NCBI GenBank assembly: GCA_002633085.1
Contig: NSIV01000001.1
Coordinates: 620,001 to 684,000, forward strand
DNA length: 64,000 nt
Direction: 5' to 3'
Source: Curvibacter sp. PD_MW3
GTDB lineage: Bacteria > Pseudomonadota > Gammaproteobacteria > Burkholderiales > Burkholderiaceae_C
A program made the translations under genes and the position numbers. Positions 37,438-48,981 of the stretch are shown in pieces (position 1 is the first letter of the stretch; every line of letters starts with the position of its first letter). The notes below the pieces were generated by a model. That model had not been told where the DNA came from and ran no database searches. It saw only the letters and a list, made by a program, of their open reading frames with translations.

Positions 37438-37458
37438 GAGCGGCCAGCGCCGACCGCT

Positions 37459-38919
37459 TTAACGCACCGGGCGGATCACCGCGTACTGCGCCCAGTCACC
37501 ACGGCGGAACAGCACGTTGACGGGTTTGCCCTTGTCGAGCCGGCCCAGCACGGCTTCGAATTCACGCACACCGCTCACCTCGATATTGGCAACCGCCAGG
37601 ATAACGTCGCCTTCGCGCAAGCCGGCACGGGCGGCGGCCTCGGTGGCGGCCGCCACCAGCACACCGCCCTTGAGCTTGAACTCTTTCTTCTGGGCGTCCG
37701 TCAGGTCGGCCACGGTCAAGCCGAGCGCCTGGGCGGCACCACTCGTACGCGGTTTCTCCTCACGGTCCTTGCGGGCCACCGGCTTGTCTGCCTCGACCTC
37801 GCCGATGGTCACGCTCAGATCTTTGGTGCTGCCGCGACGGAACACCGTCAGCGTGCTGCGCGTCCCAGGCTTGATATTGCCCACCAGGCGCGGCAGATCG
37901 GTCGACTTCTCGATCGCCTTGCCGTCGAACTTGATGATGATGTCACCAGCTTCCACGCCCGCTTTCTCGGCCGGCGAGCCAGTTTCCACGCCACGCACCA
38001 GGGCGCCTTGGGGCTTGCCCAGGCCGATGGCCTCGGCCACGTCCTTGGTCACCTGGTCGATCTGCACGCCGATGCGCCCACGCGTCACGCGGCCGCTGGC
38101 ACGCAGCTGATCGCTGACGCGCGTGGCCTCGTCGATCGGAATGGCAAAGGCAATCCCCATGTAGCCGCCCGAGCGCGAGTAGATCTGGCTGTTGATGCCC
38201 ACCACCTCGCCGCGCATATTGATCAGCGGGCCGCCCGAGTTACCGGGGTTGATGGCCACATCGGTCTGGATGAAGGGCAGGTAGTCACCGGTGTCGCGCT
38301 GCTTGGCGCTCACGATGCCAGCCGTCACGGAGTTCTCCAGGCCGAAGGGCGAGCCGATCGCCATGACCCATTCGCCGACCTTCAAGCGGCTCACGTCGCC
38401 AATCTTCACCGCTGGCAAACCACTGGCCTCGATCTTGACCACCGCCACATCGGTACGCTTGTCGGCGCCCACCAGACGGGCCTTGAACTCGCGCTTGTCC
38501 GTCAGCGTGACGATCACCTCGTCGGCCCCCTCCACCACGTGCGCATTGGTCATGATGAAGCCGTCAGTCGACAGGATGAAGCCGGAGCCGACACCGCGCG
38601 GCTGCTCTTCCTCCTGCGGCCGGTTGGAGCGTGGCCCCTGCTGGCGGGGCACATTGGGCATCGGCAGGCCGAAGCGGCGGAAGAACTCCAGCATGTCCTC
38701 GTCCATGCCACTGCCGCTGCTGGGCCGCACCGTGACTTTCTCGATGGTGCGGATGTTGACCACTGACGGCCCGACCTGCTCCACCAGATCGGTGAAATCA
38801 GGCAGCACCCGCGTTTGGGCCGTGGCAGGCTGCACCGGCAACAGCAGCGCCGACACCGTGACCAGCGCCGCCCCCAACCAAAGGGTGGAACGCAGTTTTT
38901 GACTCGCGATACCAAACAT
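37459..38919 (-). CDS. mucD: Periplasmic serine protease of the HtrA/DegP (MucD) family
   Basis: Envelope quality-control protease/chaperone of the sigma-E regulon. The 486-aa protein has a signal peptide (TLWLGAALVTVSALLLPVQP, cleavage near ATAQ), a trypsin-like domain with catalytic His in MTNAHVVEGAD, Asp in KRTDVAVVKI and Ser in NPGNSGGPL, then two PDZ domains (PQGALVRGVETGSPAEKAGV; LVAAATEAAARAGLREGDVI). Of two adjacent ATGs, 38919 has better spacing to AGAGG than 38922. It follows rseB by 65 nt. Confidence 0.95.
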   Translation of the reverse strand: MFGIASQKLRSTLWLGAALVTVSALLLPVQPATAQTRVLPDFTDLVEQVGPSVVNIRTIEKVTVRPSSGSGMDEDMLEFFRRFGLPMPNVPRQQGPRSNRPQEEEQPRGVGSGFILSTDGFIMTNAHVVEGADEVIVTLTDKREFKARLVGADKRTDVAVVKIEASGLPAVKIGDVSRLKVGEWVMAIGSPFGLENSVTAGIVSAKQRDTGDYLPFIQTDVAINPGNSGGPLINMRGEVVGINSQIYSRSGGYMGIAFAIPIDEATRVSDQLRASGRVTRGRIGVQIDQVTKDVAEAIGLGKPQGALVRGVETGSPAEKAGVEAGDIIIKFDGKAIEKSTDLPRLVGNIKPGTRSTLTVFRRGSTKDLSVTIGEVEADKPVARKDREEKPRTSGAAQALGLTVADLTDAQKKEFKLKGGVLVAAATEAAARAGLREGDVILAVANIEVSGVREFEAVLGRLDKGKPVNVLFRRGDWAQYAVIRPVR

Positions 38920-38984
38920 CATCGACCTCTCATTGACAAAAAAACACCGTCCGGCGCAAGCTGCACCCAAACGTACATAAGGTT

Positions 38985-40049
38985 CTATTTCTTGCGCTCA
39001 AGCCCCTGGGCAAACGCTTGCAGCGTCGGCCCCGGCACCTCGCCTACCACCGTAAGCCACCAGCCCCCGTCTTGTGTCGTATTCCCGGCCGCGACCCGGC
39101 GCACCAGGGTGTGCGTCGCCCCCATGGCCATCAGACCTTCGGCGCCATGACGCCGGCGGTCAAACGGCTCGATGAACAAGGACACCGAAGCCAGCCCGTC
39201 AGAAAACACCCATTGCACCAGGTCGTCGGACGCCTCGGGCCGGGTGCCTGCGGGACGCCGGTAGCAACTCATGGGCTTGAAGCCGGGCACGGGACTCTTC
39301 AACTGCCAGCCTTCGGCGGCGGCGGTAGTCTTGATCAGTTCCGGCTTTTCCAGCTTGTAGCCTTCGGTATTGCGCATCATCTGCGTCAGCTTATCCATGC
39401 TGACCGGCGCATCCAGTTGCAACTCCGAGAAGGCGACCTGTTCGAGCACCTGGCCATCCAGATCCAGGGTTTGCAGCTTGACGACCAGACCGCTCTTCTT
39501 CTCGCTCCAGATGCGGTAGCCAAAGCGCAATTTGTCCTTGGGCGCCAGTTGCACCACGTCGGCCTCGAAACCGGCCACCCGCTCGCTGCCCTGGGCACGT
39601 GCACTGTAGAACTGGTCGATGGCGCTGTCGGGCGACTTGAGCAGATGCGGGAACAGCCCGAGCGACTCGCGCTTTTCCGTTACCGCCACCTTGCTCTGCG
39701 GCGAGAAGGTGATGACCTCGTCATTGCGACGGAAGGTGGAACGCGGCGTGCCCGAGAGCGCCTCCACGCGTTCGATCTGCTTTTCGCCATCACACACATG
39801 CCAGATGCGCGAACTGGCCATGGCGCCGCCGGACGACACCACCAGCGTGCCGATGTAGGCGCGCCGGCGCGAGGCCTCATGCAAACGCATCAGCCAGTCG
39901 GTGATGCTGCGCTCGGCCGCAACGTTGGTAGCCGCCTCGGCGGAAGCGCCGGCAGTTTGCGCCTGGCCATTCAATCCGGCCAGCAGCAGGGCGGCGGCCA
40001 GCAACAGGCGGCGCAAGGAAACAGTCGTCAGGCGAAAGGGGTTGCTCAT
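38985..40049 (-). CDS. rseB: Sigma-E regulatory protein RseB (MucB)
   Basis: Periplasmic protein that shields RseA from DegS and senses mislocalised lipoproteins. The 354-aa protein has a signal peptide (LLLAAALLLAGLNGQAQ) and the two-domain MucB/RseB fold: WLMRLHEASRRRAYIGTLVV, HVCDGEKQIERVEALSGTPR, then FGYRIWSEKKSGLVVKLQTL and the C-terminal domain with FSDGLASVSLFIEPF. Directly after rseA (20 nt) and before mucD, the usual order. Confidence 0.93.
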   Translation of the reverse strand: MSNPFRLTTVSLRRLLLAAALLLAGLNGQAQTAGASAEAATNVAAERSITDWLMRLHEASRRRAYIGTLVVSSGGAMASSRIWHVCDGEKQIERVEALSGTPRSTFRRNDEVITFSPQSKVAVTEKRESLGLFPHLLKSPDSAIDQFYSARAQGSERVAGFEADVVQLAPKDKLRFGYRIWSEKKSGLVVKLQTLDLDGQVLEQVAFSELQLDAPVSMDKLTQMMRNTEGYKLEKPELIKTTAAAEGWQLKSPVPGFKPMSCYRRPAGTRPEASDDLVQWVFSDGLASVSLFIEPFDRRRHGAEGLMAMGATHTLVRRVAAGNTTQDGGWWLTVVGEVPGPTLQAFAQGLERKK

Positions 40050-40069
40050 GCCATGCAGCTTTCGGTCAT

Positions 40070-40693
40070 TCAGCGAGCCGGCCGCTCGAACGTCGCGTTG
40101 CGCACGAAACCGGCCGGCATCTGCAGCGCAGAGGTACCGCCAAACTGCTGGTGCGCCGCCAGCAACTGGTCCAGGCGCGGATCGCGGATCATGGCCGGCG
40201 TGGCCTCAACAGCGACGGGCTGCGCCGGCACGTCCCGCTGAGCCAGCTGCGGCGCCTCAACGGCCGTGCCGTCGTTGGAGGTCACATGCCAGCCGACCAC
40301 CATCACGGTCGCCAGCGAAGCCAATCCAGCCACCAGTTTCCAGCGCAGGCTGGCGTCATTGGCACTCGGATGTTCTGTACGATTCTGGCCCTCTGACCTT
40401 GATATATCTGTGCCAAACGCTACTGAATTCATAGCAATTGCAGGGCGCTCCATCGACGCCTCCTGCTGCAGGCGCTGGCGCAGGCGCGCAGCGAAGGCGG
40501 CATCACGGGCACTGCTCGCAGCCAGCTCGCCCGAGCGCAGCACATCACCCACCAGGTGATAGGCGTGCCACTGGGCACGGGCGTCCTCGCTGTGTTCGGT
40601 CAACGCCAGTGCGCGTGCGAATTCCTCACCGCGCAACTGTCCATCCGCCAGGGCGGACACCAGTTCTCGCGTCGTCGACATGTCTTGCGTCAT
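40070..40693 (-). CDS. rseA: Anti-sigma-E factor RseA (MucA)
   Basis: Inner-membrane anti-sigma factor holding RpoE inactive. The 207-aa protein has the cytosolic RseA_N domain (RELVSALADGQLRGEEFARA, ARAQWHAYHLVGDVLRSGEL), a linker, one membrane helix at about 118-136 and a short periplasmic part. Residues 87-97 in the linker come from a dispersed GCTAT repeat, so the repeat is translated between the sigma-binding domain and the membrane. AGAGG lies 10 nt before the ATG. Confidence 0.92.
   Translation of the reverse strand: MTQDMSTTRELVSALADGQLRGEEFARALALTEHSEDARAQWHAYHLVGDVLRSGELAASSARDAAFAARLRQRLQQEASMERPAIAMNSVAFGTDISRSEGQNRTEHPSANDASLRWKLVAGLASLATVMVVGWHVTSNDGTAVEAPQLAQRDVPAQPVAVEATPAMIRDPRLDQLLAAHQQFGGTSALQMPAGFVRNATFERPAR
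40408..40435 (-). repeat. GCTAT-type dispersed repeat, copy 5 (inside rseA)
   Basis: On the minus strand, GCTATGAATTCAGTAGC then GTTTGGCACAG, matching core and flank. It is in frame in the rseA linker and encodes AMNSVAFGT. Confidence 0.65.
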
Positions 40694-40716
40694 CTTGGCA
40701 CTACCTCTGTTTCGTC

Positions 40717-41352
40717 TTACCAGCGCTTGCCGGACTGGTGCTCCAGCAGCGGCCGCACCCGCGCCGAAATGGCCTCGCGCGCCCGAAAAATCCGGGAACG
40801 CACGGTGCCGATCGGACAGTCCATGGCCGCCGCAATATCCTCGTAGCTCAAGCCTTCGATCTCGCGCAGCGTCACCGCCTGGCGTAAATCCTCAGGCAGG
40901 GCCTCCATGGCCGCATTGACCGCCTGCGCAATTTCGCTGGCCGCCAGCACCGATTCCGGTGTTTCTTCTGTTGTTGGTTCATTTCCGGGGCGGGAAGTTT
41001 CATCTTCCTCACCATCGGGCTGCAGGGCTGTCAGCGTCACCAAGGGGTCGCGTTTGAGGTCCAGCAGGAATTTCTTGGCTGTATTTACCGCAATGCGGTA
41101 CAGCCAGGTGTAGAACTGGGCGTCGCCGCGGAACTGGTGCAACGCCCGGTAGGCCCGGATGAAGGTTTCCTGGGCAATGTCCTCCACCAGGTCGCTGTCG
41201 CGCACCATGCGGCCGATCAGGCGCTGGATGCGGCGCTGGTACTTGATGACCAGCAATTCGAACGCATGCTGGTCACCCGCCAGTGTGCGTTCGACCAACA
41301 GCAGATCGCTGTTATCTGTTGCGGGCTGCGCAGACGACAACGGATCGTTCAT
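40717..41352 (-). CDS. rpoE: RNA polymerase sigma-E factor (RpoE/AlgU)
   Basis: ECF sigma factor controlling the envelope-stress response. The 211-aa protein has region 2 (FELLVIKYQRRIQRLIGRMV, DLVEDIAQETFIRAYRALHQF, FYTWLYRIAVNTAKKFL) and region 4 (LPEDLRQAVTLREIEGLSYE, DIAAAMDCPIGTVRSRIFRA). First of rpoE-rseA-rseB-mucD. Its ATG overlaps the stop of an upstream membrane-protein gene, so it may be cotranslated with that gene in addition to any own promoter. Confidence 0.97.
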   Translation of the reverse strand: MNDPLSSAQPATDNSDLLLVERTLAGDQHAFELLVIKYQRRIQRLIGRMVRDSDLVEDIAQETFIRAYRALHQFRGDAQFYTWLYRIAVNTAKKFLLDLKRDPLVTLTALQPDGEEDETSRPGNEPTTEETPESVLAASEIAQAVNAAMEALPEDLRQAVTLREIEGLSYEDIAAAMDCPIGTVRSRIFRAREAISARVRPLLEHQSGKRW

Positions 41353-41828
41353 GCGTGTCCTCGCCCGGCATCCGGCAACCCGTCAGCATGGTCCACCGCC
41401 GCGGCGGCACGCGAGACACGCGACCACAGGGCCCGACGCAGGGCATCCCAGTATGTCGGCTCGTTGGCCCGTGCCACCCAGAGCCAAGTCGGCCGGCCCG
41501 CCTGCGGCCGAAACTCCAGCACCACCCAGCGCTTCAGATCCAGTGTCGGCCGCGCCGTCCCGCTCAGGCTGTCGCGACAGGTCTGCCAGATCCACTGCTG
41601 GCCATCCCAGCGCAGACTTCCCTCTGGCGTCATCACGAGGCTGCGCAGCGCCAGCGCACCGGTCAGAAGCCCAAGCAACATGGCCAGTCCTTGCGGCCAG
41701 CCGATGCGGCCAGCGTCCCGGATCCAGAGTGCGCAGACCACCGCACCCAGCGCCCACAGCGCCAGTGTCAGGTAGGTCTGAATGTGGCAACGCCCCACCG
41801 GATATGTAACCGCTGGGGCGCTGTGCAT
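41349..41828 (-). CDS. Small membrane protein, possibly YgfX-like
   Basis: A 159-aa protein: two hydrophobic helices near the N-terminus (LTLALWALGAVVCALWI; GLAMLLGLLTGALALRSLV), then a Trp/Arg-rich soluble part (LRWDGQQWIWQTCRDSL, DLKRWVVLEFRPQAG). This layout resembles the YgfX/CptA family, which partners SdhE in enterobacteria, but the match is by architecture only. It sits between fabF and rpoE and overlaps rpoE by ATGA. Function unassigned. Confidence 0.7.
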   Translation of the reverse strand: MHSAPAVTYPVGRCHIQTYLTLALWALGAVVCALWIRDAGRIGWPQGLAMLLGLLTGALALRSLVMTPEGSLRWDGQQWIWQTCRDSLSGTARPTLDLKRWVVLEFRPQAGRPTWLWVARANEPTYWDALRRALWSRVSRAAAAVDHADGLPDAGRGHA

Positions 41829-41850
41829 GCTGAAAGCTCGGCGGCGCGCG

Positions 41851-43095
<1,245 letters not shown>

Positions 43096-43130
43096 AGATT
43101 TCTGTGTTGGCTACAAAAACTGGAGCCACC

Positions 43131-43195
43131 GTGAGCGGTACGCCCATTGGGCGCTGTGCCGCTCACAGGGCTGTGCAGTACAGCGAAAGCTGTAC
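43131..43195 (-). other. Two hairpins in the acpP-fabF gap
   Basis: Hairpin 1: 8-bp stem 43131-43138 with 43159-43166 and an inner 5-bp stem 43141-43145 with 43149-43153. Hairpin 2: GTACAGC-GAAA-GCTGTAC (43178-43195). They lie 14 nt beyond acpP and lack a U-run, so they may stabilise the acpP mRNA or limit read-through into fabF. Confidence 0.5.
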
Positions 43196-43209
43196 CGCAG
43201 GGAATGCCA

Positions 43210-44290
<1,081 letters not shown>

Positions 44291-44294
<4 letters not shown>

Positions 44295-45241
44295 GCGAGT
44301 GCTCCTTTCACTTCCGTCAGTGTGGCCGGGTCATACAGGGCCATGCCGGTGAGTTCCGCATCAATGCGCTTGACCATGCCGGCCAGCACCTTGCCCGGGC
44401 CGCATTCCACGATGTTGCTGATGCCGTGCGCCTTGATGGCCTGCACGCACTCGACCCAACGCACCGGGCCAAAGGCCTGGCGGTACAGCGCATCGCGGAT
44501 GCGGTCGGCATCGGTTTCCACCGCCACGTCAATGTTGTTGATCAGCGGCATCTGCGGTGCGCCGAACTCCACCGCTTCCAGCCTCTCGCGCAACTTCTCG
44601 GCGGCGGGTTTCATCAGGCTGGAGTGGAAGGGGGCCGACACCGGCAGCGGCAGCGCACGCTTGGCGCCATTGGCTTTCAGCACCTCACAGGCTTTTTCCA
44701 CCGCGGCCTTGGAGCCGGCGATCACGGTCTGCGCCGGATCGTTGAAATTGACCGCTTCGACCACTTCAGTGGAACCGGCGCCAAAGGACTGCGTCACCTC
44801 GGCACAGCCGGCGATCACCTTGGCCGCCTCCATACCGAGAATGGCCGCCATGGCACCGGTACCCACCGGCACCGCTTCCTGCATGGCTTGGGCGCGCAGG
44901 CGCACCAGCGGCGTGGCTTGCGCCAACGTCAACACGCCGGCGGCCACCATGGCCGAATACTCACCCAGCGAATGGCCAGCCACTGCGGCAGGCGCCACGC
45001 CGGTCTCGCTCATCCAGACACGGTAGGCTGCCACCGCCGCCACCAGCATCACCGGCTGGGTGTTGGTGGTCAGGGCCAGCGCCTCCTTGGGACCTTCCTT
45101 GATCAGCTTGGCCACATCCTCGCCCAGGGCGTCGGACGCTTCCTTCAGGGTTTCGAGCACCACCGGGTGATCGCCCCAGCCGTCGAGCATGCCGACCGAC
45201 TGCGAGCCCTGACCGGGAAAGACAAAGGCAAACGGTTTCAT
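44291..45241 (-). CDS. fabD: Malonyl CoA-acyl carrier protein transacylase
   Basis: Moves malonyl from CoA to ACP. The 316-aa protein has FVFPGQGSQSVGML, the nucleophile motif AVAGHSLGEYSAMVAAG (Ser), AQAMQEAVPVGTGAMAAILG, and catalytic His in VSAPFHSSLM. 63 nt downstream of fabH; overlaps fabG. Confidence 0.97.
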
Positions 45242-45304
45242 CGTGATTCGTCAGAAATAGTGGGTTGATTCAGGCTTCAGGCCTTGCTGCATGTGCGCCA
45301 GGCG

Positions 45305-46282
45305 CTACATCGTCAGGAGCACCGAGCCCCAGGTGAAGCCGCCGCCCACACCTTCGAGCATCACCAGCTGGCCCGGTTTGACCTGGCCGCCGCGCACCGC
45401 AGCGTCCAGCGCCAGCGGAATCGAGGCCGCAGATGTATTACCGTGCTGGTCCACGGTCACAATGACCTTGTCCATCGGCAACTTCAGCTTCTTGGCCGTG
45501 CTCTGCATGATGCGGATGTTGGCCTGGTGCGGAATCAACCAGTCGATGTCGGCGTCCTGCTTGCCAGCCTTGGCCAGCGTGGCACGGGCCGTTTCTTCCA
45601 GCACCCCGACCGCCAGCTTGAAGACGGCCTGGCCGTCCATCTTGAGCACCGGGTCGCCCAGCACATTGCCGCCCGAGACATGGCCCGGCACGCACAAAAT
45701 TCCCACGTGCTTGCCATCGGCATGCAGGTCACTGGCCAGGATGCCCGGCTTGTCGGATGCCTCCAGCACCACGGCGCCGGCGCCATCACCGAACAGCACA
45801 CAGGTGGTACGGTCCTTGAAATCAAGAATGCGGGAGAAGACCTCGGCCCCGATCACGAGCGCCTTGCTGGCGGCACCGGTCTGGATCATGGCATCGGCCA
45901 CGGTCAGCGCGTAGATGAAACCGCTGCAGACCGCCTGCACGTCAAACGCGGGACAACCATGGGCGCCCAGCTTGTTCTGCAAAATGCAGGCAGTGGAGGG
46001 GAACACCATGTCCGGCGTGGACGTGGCGACGATGATCAGATCAATGTCCTGGGCCTGCAGGCCGGCAGCCTGCAGGGCATGGCGGGCCGCGGCTGCCGCC
46101 AGATCGCTGCTGCATTCATCGGGGGCGGCGAAATGCCGGGCACGGATGCCCGTGCGTTCGACAATCCAGTCGTCGGAGGTTTCCACCCCTTGGGTAGCCA
46201 GTTCAGCCACCAGCTGGGCATTGCTCAAACGGCGGGACGGCAGATAGCTGCCAGTACCAGTGATGCGGGAATAACGTGTCAT
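45305..46282 (-). CDS. fabH: 3-oxoacyl-[acyl-carrier-protein] synthase III
   Basis: Initiates fatty-acid synthesis by condensing acetyl-CoA with malonyl-ACP. The 325-aa protein has [16 protein letters not shown], the catalytic Cys in [14 protein letters not shown], His in [13 protein letters not shown] and Asn in [15 protein letters not shown]. The start at 46282 ([11 protein letters not shown]) is preferred over an in-frame upstream opening. It follows plsX by 54 nt. Confidence 0.97.
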   Translation of the reverse strand: MTRYSRITGTGSYLPSRRLSNAQLVAELATQGVETSDDWIVERTGIRARHFAAPDECSSDLAAAAARHALQAAGLQAQDIDLIIVATSTPDMVFPSTACILQNKLGAHGCPAFDVQAVCSGFIYALTVADAMIQTGAASKALVIGAEVFSRILDFKDRTTCVLFGDGAGAVVLEASDKPGILASDLHADGKHVGILCVPGHVSGGNVLGDPVLKMDGQAVFKLAVGVLEETARATLAKAGKQDADIDWLIPHQANIRIMQSTAKKLKLPMDKVIVTVDQHGNTSAASIPLALDAAVRGGQVKPGQLVMLEGVGGGFTWGSVLLTM

Positions 46283-46336
46283 GAGCTGTACTGTTGATTG
46301 ACCCGGCACCGGCCAGACCCTGGCCAAGATAACCGG

Positions 46337-47362
46337 CTACTCCGCGCCGGCTACACCAGCCAGCAACGGGGCGGCATGCGCGATGCGGGCCTGGACCCGG
46401 TCGAGCAGCTTGTTACGGGCTGCATCATACGCGCGGTTCAAGGCTTGCTCAAAAGCGAAGGCGTCAGCCGAGCCATGGCTCTTGAACACCAGGCCACGCA
46501 AGCCGAGCAGTGCTGCGCCATTGTAGCGCCGGTGGTCCATCCGCTTTTTAAATACAGAAAGAACCGGATAAGCACAAATAGCAGCAAATTTTGTAAAGAT
46601 ATTGCGAGAAAACTCTTGCTTGAGGAAGCTGCCGATCATGGAAGCCAGGCCCTCACTGGTCTTGAGGGCCACATTGCCGACAAAACCGTCGCAGACCACG
46701 ATATCGGTCGTACCCTTGAAAATATCGTTGCCTTCGACGTTTCCAAAGAAATTCAAATCACCGGAGTTAGATGCCAATCGCAGCAATTCACCCGATTTTT
46801 TGATGATTTCATTACCTTTAATGATTTCCTCACCAATGTTGAGCAAACCCACCGAAGGATTCTGGTCGTCATTGAGGACCGACACCAGGGCGGAGCCCAT
46901 GACGGCGAACTGGAGCAGGTGCTCAGCCGTGCAATCCACGTTGGCCCCCAGATCGAGCACCGTGGTACCGCCCCCCTTGGCATTGGGAATTTGCGCCGCA
47001 ATGGCCGGACGATCGATGCCGTCGACGGTCTTGAGAAGATAACGGGCAATGGCCATCAGTGCGCCGGTATTGCCGGCCGAAACCACGGCTTGTGCAGCAC
47101 CGTCCTTGACCTGCTGGATCGCCACGCGCATGGACGAATCCTTCTTGCGGCGCAACGCCACCTCGATCGGGTCATCCATCCCCACCACTTCGGTAGCGGC
47201 CACCACACGGGCGCGCGCATGCTTCAGAGCGGTCAGGCTGTCAGGCAGCCCGACCAGCAGCAGCTCGGCATCGGGATGATGTTCAAGAAAATGGCGGCAC
47301 GCAGCCAGCGTGACGCGGGGGCCGTGGTCGCCCCCCATGCAGTCAACAGCGATCGTGATCAT
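46337..47362 (-). CDS. plsX: Phosphate acyltransferase PlsX
   Basis: Converts acyl-ACP to acyl-phosphate for phospholipid synthesis. The 341-aa protein has [70 protein letters not shown] and [22 protein letters not shown] at 47362; the TTG two codons earlier is unlikely. Located between rpmF and fabH as in E. coli. Confidence 0.97.
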   Translation of the reverse strand: MITIAVDCMGGDHGPRVTLAACRHFLEHHPDAELLLVGLPDSLTALKHARARVVAATEVVGMDDPIEVALRRKKDSSMRVAIQQVKDGAAQAVVSAGNTGALMAIARYLLKTVDGIDRPAIAAQIPNAKGGGTTVLDLGANVDCTAEHLLQFAVMGSALVSVLNDDQNPSVGLLNIGEEIIKGNEIIKKSGELLRLASNSGDLNFFGNVEGNDIFKGTTDIVVCDGFVGNVALKTSEGLASMIGSFLKQEFSRNIFTKFAAICAYPVLSVFKKRMDHRRYNGAALLGLRGLVFKSHGSADAFAFEQALNRAYDAARNKLLDRVQARIAHAAPLLAGVAGAE

Positions 47363-47409
47363 GGGCAAGTAGCGCGAACAGGCACTTGGAAACCGGGAAC
47401 GGTCGTCAT

Positions 47410-47452
47410 CAAAACAAAGGCCCGAGGCTACTGTTTTGTAGCATCGGGCCTT
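47410..47452 (-). terminator. Terminator/attenuator between rpmF and plsX
   Basis: A 9-bp stem (47417-47425 with 47444-47452) extended by an inner 5-bp stem, with TTTGTTTT following on the minus strand, 16 nt after rpmF. It probably limits transcription of plsX and the fab genes relative to the abundant ribosomal protein L32. Confidence 0.75.
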
Positions 47453-47468
47453 GGGCAGTCAGGCTTGA

Positions 47469-47651
47469 TCAGGCTTCAGACTTGTTCTTGAGCACCTGAC
47501 GGCCGCGGTAGAAACCGTTCGGGCTGATGTGGTGGCGCAGGTGGGTTTCGCCGGTGGTGGGTTCCACAGCGGTACCGGGCACGTTCAGTGCGTTGTGCGA
47601 ACGGTGCATACCGCGCTTGGAAGGAGACTTTTTGTTTTGCTGGACGGCCAT
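47469..47651 (-). CDS. rpmF: 50S ribosomal protein L32
   Basis: A 60-aa basic ribosomal protein: [20 protein letters not shown], then [20 protein letters not shown] and [14 protein letters not shown]. The usual zinc cysteines are absent, a cysteine-free L32 form. Followed by a strong hairpin and preceded by yceD, the conserved order. Confidence 0.97.
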   Translation of the reverse strand: MAVQQNKKSPSKRGMHRSHNALNVPGTAVEPTTGETHLRHHISPNGFYRGRQVLKNKSEA

Positions 47652-47795
47652 GATCGGCTCCTGGTCTTATGCCATGCGGACACCGCACAGCAAGGGGTTG
47701 TTCAATAAGGTTGGTGGGTCTGCGCAGGTTGGGTCTGCGCGAAGCCTTGAATTATAGCCTAACTGATTGATTTTGCGCCAGTTTCCCTTATTCCC

Positions 47796-48344
47796 TCAGC
47801 TGGACTTGCCGCCTTTAAGCCCGGCCAGGGCGGCAAAGGGATTGGGCTTGCCGGCCTGCGCGGCATCAAAATCGGCATCTTGCGCGGCCAGTTTGACCGC
47901 GGTCGGGCAGACGTCATGGCGCGGCACCACCGGCAAATCCATCAGCAGCTCATCCTCAATCAGCTCGTGCAGATTGAAATCGCGACTCAAGGCCAAGACG
48001 TCTTCTTCCGCCTCCTCATCCTCGGCCTCGGCCTGCGCCTCGCTGCCAACAAAGCGGAAAGAGCGGTCGACCGACACGTCCACATCGACCGGTCCGAGAC
48101 AACGCTGGCAGGTTTGCGGCAGGCTGACCTGCGCGTTCAAGTGCAACCAGACCTGGGCAAAACCACTGGCATCGGTCAGCGTTTCGCCGCGGACCTCCCA
48201 CTGCACCGGGCGCTCGGCCCCCTGGCCGCCGGCTTCCTCCAGCAAACGTTCGAACTGGGACAAGGGCTCCTGACCGGTCAGGACGGCGCCAGCCTTGGCA
48301 AAGGCCTTGACGTCGAGCCGGGTAGCAACAAACTCATGTGACAT
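47796..48344 (-). CDS. yceD: YceD family (DUF177) protein, 23S rRNA accumulation factor
   Basis: A 182-aa acidic protein linked to 23S rRNA accumulation and commonly cotranscribed with rpmF. Seen: the CxxC-containing core LPQTCQRCLGPVDVDVSVDR, an acidic stretch (EAQAEAEDEEAEEDVLAL) and LHELIEDELLMDLPVVPRHD with another Cys. The start MSHEFVATRLDVKAF at 48344 was chosen because the longer opening would overlap divergent yceF. 25 nt separate the two starts. Confidence 0.92.
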   Translation of the reverse strand: MSHEFVATRLDVKAFAKAGAVLTGQEPLSQFERLLEEAGGQGAERPVQWEVRGETLTDASGFAQVWLHLNAQVSLPQTCQRCLGPVDVDVSVDRSFRFVGSEAQAEAEDEEAEEDVLALSRDFNLHELIEDELLMDLPVVPRHDVCPTAVKLAAQDADFDAAQAGKPNPFAALAGLKGGKSS

Positions 48345-48369
48345 GGCTGCAGTGTAAGAGAATCGAACC

Positions 48370-48981
48370 ATGACTGACATTGCCTCCCGACAACTGGTGC
48401 TGGGCTCGACCTCGCCCTACCGGCGCGAACTGCTGGCCCGCCTGCGCCTGCCTTTCAACGTCGCCTCGCCCGAGGTCGACGAAACCCCGCTGCCCAACGA
48501 AACCCCGCACGATCTGGCCTGCCGCCTGGCGCTGGCCAAGGCCCGCGCCGTGGCCGCTCGCTTTCCGGCCGCGGTGGTGATCGGCTCCGACCAGGTGGCC
48601 GACCTCGACGGCCAACCGCTGGGCAAACCCGGCACGCACGAACGGGCCGTGGCCCAGTTGCGCCAGATGCGCGGCCGTGTTGTCGTGTTCCAGACGGCCG
48701 TGGCCGTGGTCTGCACAGAGACCGACTTTGCGCAGACCGACCTGGCGCCGGTACGCGTGCGCTTTCGCGACCTGAGCGACGCCGAGATCGAAGCCTACCT
48801 GCGTGCCGAGACGCCTTACGACTGCGCCGGCAGCGCCAAGAGCGAAGGCTTGGGCATCACCTTGCTGGAATCGATCGAGAACGACGACCCCACCGCGTTG
48901 GTCGGCCTGCCGCTGATCCGCACCAGCCGCCTGCTGCGCGCCGCCGGCCTGGCCTTGCTCCCACCGCAAAAGGCCGCCTAA
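48370..48981 (+). CDS. yceF: Maf-like nucleotide pyrophosphatase (YceF type)
   Basis: Hydrolyses non-canonical NTPs (YceF acts on m7GTP). The 203-aa protein has LVLGSTSPYRRELLARLRLP (Maf signature), FNVASPEVDETPLPNETP, catalytic Asp in VVIGSDQVADLDGQ, and YDCAGSAKSEGLGITLLE. Divergent from yceD, as in E. coli. Its stop overlaps the next ATG by one base. Confidence 0.94.
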   Translation: MTDIASRQLVLGSTSPYRRELLARLRLPFNVASPEVDETPLPNETPHDLACRLALAKARAVAARFPAAVVIGSDQVADLDGQPLGKPGTHERAVAQLRQMRGRVVVFQTAVAVVCTETDFAQTDLAPVRVRFRDLSDAEIEAYLRAETPYDCAGSAKSEGLGITLLESIENDDPTALVGLPLIRTSRLLRAAGLALLPPQKAA

